In this document: in pieces, positions 38,501 through 50,500 of the stretch
How positions within the stretch are numbered: the first letter of the stretch is position 1
Layout: each line of letters starts with the position of its first letter
Source of the DNA: Blastomussa wellsi
Taxonomy: Eukaryota; Cnidaria; Anthozoa; Scleractinia; Plerogyridae
DNA length: 64,000 bases
Direction: 5' to 3'
Assembly: GCA_947652115.1 (NCBI GenBank)
Contig: OX393563.1
Location: 6,397,564-6,461,563, forward strand
The notes under the pieces: generated by a model
What the model was told of the DNA's origin: nothing
The model's input: the letters and a program-made list of their open reading frames with translations, nothing else
Database searches by the model: none
Made by a program: the position numbers and the translations under genes

Positions 38501-41500
38501 TGACAGTCACAAGCTAATGAACAGGATAACAGAAGAACAGAGAACCAGTTTTAGGAGCGTCAGAACGAAAGAACAGATAGAAAATAAATATTTCGTACAG
38601 TTTGCAGCCACCAGTTTTAAATGCCAGGTAAGAATTTATCTCAGTCCCTTCAAGGGGATCAGCAAATACAGCAAACGTATCGAGCTCTCTTTACAAGGCC
38701 CTTGAAGTTGAAAACCGCCGACGTCGGGAAAGTTGGGTATTAGGGGGGGCTCTCTAAATGGCACCCGATTTCAAGTTTTAACAATTGGCACATGTTATGG
38801 TACTCTTTACGAATAAACAATTAACAGCTACCAGAAGTTAAGAAATACAGCTTGCATCTTTACTTACGTGGCTTTTTGAGGATCAGTACCACTTACTCAT
38901 GAAAGATTTCAAATTTAGTGCTGCGGAATACCTACCCGCTCCCCAAAATTCTTTTACCTTTTAAGAATATTCCTAAACATTTCTGACGAGTGCCACCCTC
39001 CGCCCCACCCCTCCCTCGACACGATACCTATTGCTAGCAATTACTCTGATGAAATCCACGAGTTTACACATTTTTCCGAGCTTGGAAATCTAGTTTGATT
39101 CTTAGACCGTCTGAGAATCAGGCTGGTAGAAATTGGTTTTTGTTTTTCATCATTCTACTGGGCAAAACTGCCCAGAGGGAAAGAGCACGAACACGACTCG
39201 AGGTCCTGTGCGAGGTGCCCCACTCTACCCCACCCAGTCCAGAAAGGCCAGACCACTACACCGGGAACTACATGCCCTACTCTTGCTCCCTGGATGAATT
39301 CAAAGGGACACAGTCACCATTTTTAGCATGATTTTGGAAATCTCAGAAACATACATCGATCTTTGGAACAAGCTGAACAATAATGGTTTTATTTTGTAGA
39401 GCAGTGCTCGACAAATGATTAGAACCCATCAGGAAGTGAGGATGCCTAACGATGACGAGAATGGAAGCGGATTGTGATATGGATGTTTGAAAAAAGCGCC
39501 AGGATGACAGTTTTTAAAGGGTTCAAGTTTCGCTCGAAAATCGTTGAAATTTTACAAAAATGTTGCTGCAGTGTGGACTTTCTTCAAGAAATTGCTTTTT
39601 ACCATTCAGTTAGAGCTAATTAAGTTCTTATTACATAAATTTAAGGACCATTTCGTAAATTCATGACAGTTTTAGGCAAATATATCGTGAGTGTCTCTTA
39701 AGGGTGTTGGTCTTACCTTGACAGCCGCTCTCCGATAGCCCCCAGTAGCCTGGTTTACAATGAGTGCACTGTGGTCCCTGTACATTGTTTGTGCACAGGT
39801 GACAGTGTTCTCCATAGGTTCCCACTTGGCAGTTGGCGCACACACCAGTCTCTCCGTCACACTCCGTGCTTCTGTTGTTACAAGAACACACAACACAACG
39901 ACCACCCTGCCCACTGCCATTAACTTCGCGAGTGTATCCTGAGGATAAAACGACAGACAGAATCTAACTGGGGAAGTATCATGCAGTTTATCGCGATTTT
40001 TGTCAGAATTAGCTAAATTTAAACTTCTAACGCCTCAGTCAATACTCAAAACTTTTCTAAAACACTAATTTAACGCCTTCGTCGCAAACGGAGGTTGGGT
40101 GCCCAGGAATCCGGGGCTGGAGCTGCCGACCCCAAACCCAGATATACTCCAAAAGCCTGCCCTACCCGCAACCCAGCCACGAGCCCCCGCCTGCCTAACC
40201 CTGCCCCAGCCCTTACACCCGCACACTGAACTTCAACTGGAAGATGAGTGGAAGAAAACTACGACGAACAATAATAAATGCCAACGCTTAAAACGCCACG
40301 CCACAAAAAGACAAGGGGGAAGGGAGCGAACACTAAAAATTGCGAGCTACAAAATCGCCCTGTACGCTGAGTAGAGCTACAAGCACATGCTATGGCGCAC
40401 GCATAAAACGCGTCAGAATACCGCCGACCCTGCGAATGCCAGAAATGCCCTGACAACAGCCCGGAACGGCAGCATGACGGTAGCAATGCCACAAACGCTA
40501 AGGTCCCCGAGCCCCGCAAGGCTGGCCAATCAAAGCTGCCATACCAACCACTGAGAAAATTTGCTACTTGTCATTAACTAAGTTAAATTATCATTTAACT
40601 ACATTTTATAACATTAAGTGAATTCAGAACAGAAAGACGAGGCAAAATATATCAGTACTGATTTTATATGAGATGCAATGGGAAAACTTGAAAACGTCAG
40701 GCGCATCAATCTCGATCTTGACCATCCGCCCGCAAAAACATCTATAAACAGTTTCTATACATTACGATCGTCTTTCAAAGGATTGAGTGATATAATGTTA
40801 AAACAAAAGAACAAACAGCAATCTGTTTCCGTACGGCCGGGAAACGAAGACTTTACGGATCCACGCCTAAATAACATCTCAAACGTATCATAGGTTTCTC
40901 GTTGTTTATGCTTTTGAGGGAGTAGTGCTGAATCAGCCTAAACACTGAGGTTCAAAATTACATTATTAACCTCGCGCAGGAGCTCGGAGCCCATGCCTCG
41001 CGCGAGTTTCGTAGGAAGGTTAAGGGGGCATAGGAAGAACATCCTGGCACAATTTCCCCATCGACTCAAGCCCTACATTGCAAGCGTGGCTAACGTTGAA
41101 GATAACAACTGTAAAAAGATAACTGATGCTATATCGATACAATCAGCCATGAGAACAGAAACAGTAAGTGATAATTGTTACCTTGTGCGCACAGTTCACA
41201 AGACAGCCCAGTGTAGTTCAGGTGGCACGTAGCGTTCTCCACAAATCCAACACTCACTTCACCAGGTACACCTTGCTCGTTCACAGCTGTCTCCAAAGAA
41301 ATTTCCTTAAATGTCACACTTCCGGGTGCGTAGTACGCTGCACGGACTCTGAGTGATGTCAGTGCAGCTAGAATGGACTGGAATTCTAGCGATGAAACAG
41401 CCCGCGCTTCACCAATCACGTGCGTTTCATCCAGTATCACATGGTAAGACGTGATGTTAGCAGAGGGGGAGGGTACGAGGTTCATTGTCACCTCACTGTC

Positions 41501-44500
41501 TCCACTCACAAGGATGATATCACCATCAGCTGAAGCTGGATTTTGCCCAGGACTCGGATCTCTTATATCCATCTGTAAATAAAAAATTTATGAACAGAAC
41601 GTTTTAGCACTGATCATACTATTCATTTGCCGAATTTCGGAATTCTTTTCCAATTCGCAATCACGTTAAGCAAAAACCAAAATCTCACTTTCTTTTCTCT
41701 TCGGCTTTTAAAATTGGAATTGGAAGTCCACTAATCTGTAAATTCTGATTGAATGCGGCCAAGTATATCGATTGCACTTGTTTTAGTTCTCCAACAGTCC
41801 GTTAGAAAGAAGCTATGTTATAAGGGGCCGATTATTTAACTTTTGAGGAAGGGGAGGGGGGGGGGGGATGATTTTGAAAAAAAATCTCTCTTGCTGACCA
41901 GAAATCACCTCCCCCCTCAAAAGTTAAATGGTCAGCCCCAAAATGATCACCTTTTCTAACCATAAAGTATTTCACACGGTCTTTTACACGCACTTACTTC
42001 GACATGTAACCGCTGACCGTATGATCTGAACTGTGGGCCAAGGAACACTGATGGTGCGGTAATGTACAAAATGGAGACACTGGAAGTGACTACCAGGCCA
42101 TCAGATGACGAGTTAGCAAATGGAACACCATCACCGGCCCTGTCCACCACAAACCAGTCAAACTCTGCAAAGACAGGAAGCATGGGTAGCGGTTTGAATG
42201 GACTGCCGAAAATATTTTATCGTGGTCTTGGTTTTGCATTTCTGCGCTTGGTGATTGGTTAAAAAACCTCGCGCCACTTTTTCAGCCAATCAGAAGTAAA
42301 ACCAATCGCGACTCTCTCGCGCGCGCATGTTTTCTCGCGCTTTGCGCTGGCTACATGTATTTACTTTGTGTTTTGATTGGTTTGCTGGATTGTCTGTTTC
42401 CTTTGTGATTGGTCAGAATTATAACTTTTGGTTTTGGTTTTACGACACTCGGTTGAAAATAGCTCTATTAAGGACAACGAAACAAAACCAAAAACTCTAT
42501 CACAGCGTGCGGGGTTTTTACACTAAAAGATAGTTACAGGAAATAACCCCAAACATTGCCATTTGGGGTTGTTCATACACAAGAAATTTTGCAGACATTG
42601 AAATTTGGTATTTAATTTTTGTCATTCTGAGTAAATTCATTGGAATGTTCAGTGTTACTGTCCGATGCAAAAGAGTAACATTGTACACTTTACAAAGCCC
42701 CAGAGTTGTCATCGTCACCGCAATCCGGTTGTGAAAAGAACTATTTTATATATCGAAAATTTGATACTGTTTTGAATAACTAGTCATTAGTTTAGGTCGA
42801 AAATACTTGCCTGTTTCATTGACAAAATGACTTGTAATGGTTGATACAACAAATCCATTGGCTGATGTACAACTGAGCGCTCGACCATAACCAAAACAGT
42901 GCAGACATCCCTGTGGATTGACAATGTCCAAATTGAATGTACCATCTTTACAGCTGTCACAGTTATCCCCTTCAACATTGTCCTTACAGGGGCACTCCCC
43001 CGTTATCAAATGGCAAGCGTCATGCAAAGACCCAGCACTGGAACACTGGCAAGCTGAAAGAGTAACGTTAACTGAGCCATGGGCTTACAAAACGTTAGAA
43101 GGAGTTTTTGGGTGTGTTTTAAAAACGTTTGGAAATGAGCTGACAAAAAACGACTTTACTAGTCTTACTACGCTGATGAGGGAATGTAAGAAAGCCACAA
43201 TGGTGAAACGATTTGGTGTGCACTCTGTTTGCAAACATCTTTACTGCCCATTTCTGTTTAAAGTACAATGTTCTGCGAGCATGGCTGGAGAAAAACTTAC
43301 AACTGCTCATGCTGCGCACTATGTGGAATGGCAGTATTAAATCCACTCCTTTATATTTATGAAACAGTAGAGCGGCTTACTAATAAAATTGGAAAATGCC
43401 ATTGAGATAAAATAAACCGAACAGGAACAAGGAAGGTTCAGATTCTATAAAACTGCGGTGGATTACGCACACTAACTATGAAAAATTTAGGCCAAAATTT
43501 TCAAGATGCTGAATCGCTTATCTTGCACTGCATTAAACATTTGATACGTATGTTGAATAATATAGCACAACTGCAACCATAAAATTCTCTGTTGCACCAA
43601 CTACAAATGCTGGCAATTTCCTTACGTTTGCATCCTTCAGAAGAGAAACCATAAAATCCATTATCGCAGGAGTCACAAGTACGCCCTGACACACCAGGTT
43701 GACAGTTACACTGGCCTCCATAAGCTTCACATTGCAAACCTGGCACACTTCCAACAGGATCACAGCCACATGCTGAAGAGACAAGAAAAAAAAGCATCTA
43801 GATCTAAGGATTCTTTCACCTATTTGCTTACAACTCCTGTGAAAGTAATGCTACATTCCCAGGACAAGTAAAGTTACTGCCTTTAACGACAATTTTATGG
43901 GGTGGGTGAATGCCTCAAGGGAGATGGAGTGGTTCAATTTCCAGGCAATCGCCTAGAACAAATAGAAAACCTGAAGGGGATGTTTATGCTTCTCCACCAA
44001 AGTATACAGCAAAATGTTAACTCTAAAAATGTTGTCCAGAAATTTCCTTGGAATTGTGTTGAAATTTGTAGAAGGGCTTTGATAATATTGCATGTACTAT
44101 TACCTTCAAGCATAACAATAATTGAAGAGATCCTCTTAAGGCATTGGTGGCATTTACTGAAACAGAAATTTTACAATGGAATATGCTTGAAAATGGATTT
44201 TGGTGAATTATCCTTGAGCCAGGGGTATATGAAGAACTAAATAGCTTACCTAAAGTACCATTGTATATTTCTGTACTAGCAGAAAACACCAGTCCACCAC
44301 AATAAGCTGGCTCTGGTTCAGCAAGAGACAGAGATATTTGTTCACAGTTCTGCAACTGATTTTGGACTTCTCTTCCTGACTCGGTGTACACTCTGGTGAG
44401 ATTGACATCAGGAATCAAGACCAGCGAGTCAACAAGGACTGAGCAGTTGTCACCGCCGTCAGTACTGTTGTAAGTCAGTGAGATGTTGTACATTTCTCCT

Positions 44501-47500
44501 GGCAGCAGTGCTATAGTTTGAGGTGACCTCCATGCCTTCCTTGAACCTTGTGGTAGCTCATCTGCCAAGATGTTAAATTCCACACTGTCGTTTGAGCTGG
44601 TGCTTGTGACACTCAAAACAAGCTTTGTAGCAAAACTAAATGAACAACTTCTAGTGATACTGTAGCGAATAACAGCATAGAACTGATGAATGGCCAAGAC
44701 TTCTGCATCACTGATGCGAGCGTATTCTCCGGGATGGAGAATGGCATAGCCATGGCCAGTGAAGTCTGTTCCTTGACCTTCAGAGGGGGTCAAGGCTGTG
44801 AAGGTGCCATTCATGTCTTCGGCTTCAAACTTGACAAAGTCCAGGGCAGGATAAAAGCGCCCTTGCTGAGTTCTTTCACACTCGCTTCCTTCAACACCAA
44901 GACGGCAAAAACAAGTTCCTAAAAAAGACAACTAAAAGTCATTGTCATGTTTTCCAAGAAGTTTGGTGTACAGTTTGCAAGAGTGATACAGACATTTCAG
45001 AGATAAAAAATCGTCTAAAGGCAATCCAATCAACCTCTGAATGTTCTTAAAGATTGAAAGACTTCCAAACAAATCACATCATTCATTCAATGAATCAGAG
45101 TAACAGAGTCTGACCATATTATCTGAGATACAGCCAATCAAAGTATGTGATTTAATCGTGGCAAGAATTTACTCAACTAACCATAACATAAATATAAATA
45201 TCTACCGACCTGATTCTTTATCGCACTGAGGAAAAGCCCCACCTAAACCACAGGGACACCCCAAACAATCTGTATCCTCCTCAGTAATCGGAAAAAGGTA
45301 AAAGCCATCTTTGCATTCTGTACAGTATCTGCCTTGCACACTTGATTTACATGGACACTCTCCTGTATACTGGTCACATTGTATGGTGTTGTTTACTGTA
45401 CCAAGGTTTTCACACCCACAGGCTAAAAGAAAAGATTGTCAATATTCTCACATCAGTATCAACAATACCAAGAAGTCTCTAAGTCGTAAAATACAATCCA
45501 TGACATATTTTTGCTTGTGCACGGTTGACCAAAACGCTTCGCGCAACACAACATCTCCCAGCAGGAAAATATCTTCAAGTATTCCAGTTTTTCTGCAGCC
45601 ATTTTGTGTAGCTCATTCTTTACATGGAACAGTTAAATTAAAATTTGAATATTGATGAAATGCAGAATAGGAATTAAAAATACAACTGCATCAGCTTATG
45701 TTTTCAGAACCCAGCAGAACATTTTAGTACTCCAAAAAAGCCGTCTAAGTTTCTGATAAAAACTAGAATTAATGTCCACAACTGCATGGGCCGATGGTTA
45801 GAAGAACACTAATAAAAAGATAGCTAACCTCTGCATTCTCCAGGGGGGGTTCCTCTGTATCCCCAGTAACCTGGAATACACTGATCACATTGCCGCCCAA
45901 AGACGTTGCCCTTACACTGACACTGGCCAAGCTGCTGTGAGGGTGTGGCTTCCTGCAGACATGTCCCATTATTTGTAATACCCTCTGGGAAGCAGTCACA
46001 AGCTGCAAAGATAAATCAGTATTACAGTCACTATTACGAAGCTTTGAGCTGAACTCATAATTTAGCTTTTGGTTAAAGTGCCTATGAAGTGAAAAATGTT
46101 TTGGACCAATTCGCTTGTTTATGTCTTAATTAACTCAAATTTGCGGGTTTAAGCCATCAAAAGCGCATTCTTTGATGTTTTTTGGAACCTCAAAGTTTGG
46201 ATTTTGCAAGCTGAAATGGGTCCGTTTTGCGCTCGGCCAAACGCTCAGATTACACAGGAAGTGACGCAGTTGGTGGTTCTGAATACGATAGCGCCCAGGC
46301 GGATAAGAGAGCGAAGAAGAAAGGGATGAATTATTGTGCCGCTGGTGGCTCCAATACAGTCAACTGCGCCAACAGAACTGGCACACCAGAGATTTCGATG
46401 TATTAATCCCCAAAGGCGAAAAGTGTGGGGCAAAACTGGACTCGATTCATGCGCGTTCACCGACAAGATTTCGTGCCAAACAAGTCATGTTTGCAGGGCT
46501 TCAAGTGGCTTCCTTCAAAAATATAGGGTTAAATATAGGGGTGATTTTCCAAAAGTATAGGGATAATATAGGGAAATTTTAAAAAATATAGGGCCGATAT
46601 AGGGATTTTTAAAAAGTATTTTCGACACATGTAAAGCAAAGAGTTCCTTTTAATTGCCTTATCTGCATTTTCTACACCCAACAAAACAATATATTAAACA
46701 GCTGATACACTAAAAGCAATGTTATTCAGAATGTGATGGGTGCTCTGTTCCGAACACCAGAAAGTACGCTGTTGGAAATAATGTCCAACGAAACGGTCTT
46801 AACACATTCAGTCTCAAAATACTTTTACAGAAAGGTTCCTAATCAAATCAATCATTTCTTATAATTTCAACATATATGCCACTCATGCATTACCACCATG
46901 CTCTCAAATTATTCATGGGTACAACGATACACTTTAAATGTACATCATTGATACAAATGTCCTCCACCTTTAGTGACTGTCTTTTCTCTTTTTGGTAGAT
47001 AGATGTTTGGAGTAGTCTTCAAGGAGTCTCTTTTTGTTTTTGTCAAGCTGAATTCTCTTGTTTGAACACTCTTTGGTTTGCTCCACTGCATGTTCCAACT
47101 TTTGTTTGGCAACTTCAAGCAGCCCTTGAGCTATTGCAGCCTCGTTGAAGTTTTTGTCTTTGATTGCCTGCGAAAGTCGTTCATTTGCTTCTTCATAGAG
47201 TGTTTTAGCAGTTTGTCTTCGGCACATTTTACAATAGCTGCTTCGAGCACAAGCCAGGTTTGTGATGGTTCTGAAGAAGCCGTGGAATTGGAAAACGTCC
47301 TATTAAGGGTTCAGACACCGCCTATAACTGAACAGTCTGAACGAAAGCGGCGAAGAGTAAGTGAAGTTTATTAATTAACATCCTGTGGTATGTGAATTGT
47401 ATGTGCCGGTGTAAAACACGCACACATCTAATTGTTTAGTCACAAAAGTTGATTTCCTTTCAGAAAACAATCGAGATTAATATTTTGTCATCGAAAAAGA

Positions 47501-50500
47501 TATGGCACGTGTTTGTTTCAAATGGAACCATATTCTGAAATAGTGGCATGCACAACACACAACACAGTCAACAGATTTGCGCGTGGTAAATATAAAATTA
47601 ATCTACAGTTGAATAATGTGGTGCAAGCAAGAAAATACAATGAACAAATTAGGAGGTCAAAACCTAAACACCGAGCTCAGAAGACTAAACGCTTGATAAA
47701 ATTAATGCAAGAAACACACCCTCTACGACACAGAATGGCTTTATCGAAGTAGAGATACAGCAGTTTCCAGAGAAGCCGGACTGACAAATGTCGGTGATAA
47801 TAAACCACATCTTGCAACAGTATCAATTAATTTAATAGCCGGGACCGGCATCACAAACAGCAAATGCAAGCTATCAACATCTTCACGGAAAGTCTTACCC
47901 TGCCCTTCGATAGTTATGAGAACTTAAACATATCTTGCAAATATAAATGAGCCAAAACAAACTAAGCGTACGAAACATATTGAACATTACAGAGGTGTCA
48001 AACTACTAATGGAAAATCGTTCAGACGTCTGACTGCCATGCATCTGCATGGCGGCTACGATGTTATGGCTTCAGTTTGAAGAAAAAAGCCTCCAAATAAT
48101 ACAGTATATAGTGGCCTTTAGAAACTAATGTGAAGCAAAATAGGCCGGAAGACCCAATTAATAAACAGATCGACGGCAAATGAACAAATGTCACAAGCGA
48201 TCGGCTCGTCCGCATAACGCGCATAAGGCCGTTGGATATGTCCAACTATCTAAATTTCCAGTGAAGAATCGCTTCTTGAGGATTGTTCATCGCTCGAAAT
48301 GGATGTCGAGGAAGGCATTTCATCGCTACTGTCAGACATAGTTGAAATTTAGCCCGTGAAAATACAAGCTATAGTCCTCTGACTAGGAGAAGTTCACTCA
48401 AAAGCAACAGGAAACTATGTGTAAACAACATGCTGGAACCACTAACTACGCCATCACCGCTTAATTCGTTCCCAGTCTCCGGACCTCCGTATTTACGTAC
48501 TTCAGGCAGCAAAACAACGGATTTTCTTTCCTTTCCACCGAATTTCTTTTGTCATTTTGGAATAAGGGTACAATATACTACAAAAATGTGGAAAAAAAAT
48601 TTTTACTTCATAGGCACTTTAAAGTAACAACTGAAGGAAAAGTGCTGTTTTCCACTGGCTGAGGTACGAATAAAGCGGAAAACGTTTTCTCACATGCAAC
48701 TGGGAGTATGGGTTCTAGTGTGCAGGGGGTCTAGGTCACATGGTTTTCCGAAGTGCTCAGTTTTTCTTGTTGCCGTTCGCCTTGCCTGACCCTCGCCCAC
48801 CCACCAAACTAAGGCTTTGTGAGTTTGAATTTTTGGTGTCACTAGGCTCTAGTTGGTTGTGAGCTAGTTTGTATGAGCTTTTTCCCATGTAACATTTTTT
48901 TCATATTGTTTGCCAATTGTTATGTTTTGTAACAATCTCAAGTGGTTAATAAAGGTCAGGCTGCTTGGTTCGGCTTGGCATGACTACCAGTTGTGTGTGA
49001 GAAGGTAAGAGCTTTAGATAAAGAATGGATTGAAATTAACACAAATGAGAAACATTATACCATAAGATTTCACATAATTTCATTTACATGTATGTTTCTA
49101 TTTGTCACTGTAGAAACAAGAAATTTGAGTTGAGTCTCATCCTGCAGTCAATTCTGAGTCCGAATAAAAGTAGAAGATGAGATTGCTGCCACATTAACCC
49201 ACACCCAACAAGATGAGACTTACCCCAAGCTTTTTCTGATTTCTGAAGTGGCAAATGAATATAATCCGCTTACCTAAGCAAGTGCTTGGATCTTCTAAAG
49301 ACACATCCACATTCCTAAAGTACTTTTGTAGACACTTCTCACAATGTTGTCCTTCAGTATTGTGTTGACAACTAGTACAAATGCCAAGACCCAGAGTAGT
49401 GTTGTAGGCACAGGTCAATCCATGATTATTGCACTGACACTCTATTGTAAACCAAAAGTAACACAGTCAGATAGTTCCAAGCCAAATAAACATAATTTAC
49501 AATAAGGAAAATGACTTCCAATAACAGCAGGGATTCTAATTAGTCCTGGCACCTGCCAGATCTCTGGTCTGGGTGTGCTGTTTTAAATCACAGGCTAAAA
49601 TTCATGGAGTTCCCTATAAAGGCAGGTATGGTTCCAGGAAATTCCTAAACCTACCCCACACAAGCTCATTTAAAAATCTGAGGGGGTGGGGGGTCACAAA
49701 ACCAAAAACTTTGAAAGGAAGGTTTGAAGCTAATGGCATCGGAATTTCTGAAGAGTTGTGGGGCTACCTACTTAAACGAGGCTGTATAAAACAGGCAGAC
49801 TTCAGACAATGGCCAACCCACCTATGGTTGGACATCCGAACACTTTTTTCTTGCCTTCCAATGCAAATGCTAATGTTTCGCATTGACAACACATGAGACT
49901 AGCAGGCAATGCTATAATATGACCTCACGTTTGTTTTGAATGATCAAAATGGTGATTGAGTCAGACTCATGTCCTTTCACAAGAAGAAAGTTGATGTCTT
50001 GTAATATTGAATAATATTTGAAGTCTTGTAATTTCCTATTGAAAGTCCTGTAGCCAGTGCTAACAGAGTGATAGAGTTTTATGAGTTCACACTAAAAGCA
50101 CCTCAAAGTACATTTTGTGAGCAACATTTCTCCTACATCATTAGGGCCATGCTAACCTTCACTATCAATGCAAGTACAATGCTTTGAGCATACATGATCA
50201 CAATGCAAAAACATAAGACTGCAATGCAGTCAGCAACAAAACAACTGCCAATATAATAATTATGCCACAAAGCCAAGTCAGTGGGAATGTATAGGAAAAA
50301 CTTAATGTGGCTAAATGGCCAGTGGTTTTCCAGCTCATGTGATGTGGGACAGCCATAAGCCCTAGCATGAACACCTTGTGACTTCACACAGTTGCTTGCT
50401 TGCATTCATTAGCCAGGATCATTTGCTAGCTTGTTGCCAGCTTGCCAAGTTATTTCCTGCTCCTTCCCACCCTACCCATCCCCTGGTAGGGGTTGCTCGG

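Larger units (their letters stand above)
46077..48618 (+). mobile_element. TTAA-flanked DNA transposon with THAP remnant (Kolobok-like)
   Basis: TTAA occurs at 46073-46076 and again at 48619-48622. Between them the ends AGTGCCTATGAAGT (left) and ACTTCATAGGCACT (right) are exact 14-bp terminal inverted repeats. A broken THAP-type zinc-finger coding stretch lies near the left end. TTAA target duplications together with a THAP-bearing transposase are features of the Kolobok superfamily; piggyBac also uses TTAA but has no THAP domain. The coding part is decayed, so the copy is not autonomous. The family call is inference. Confidence 0.7.
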
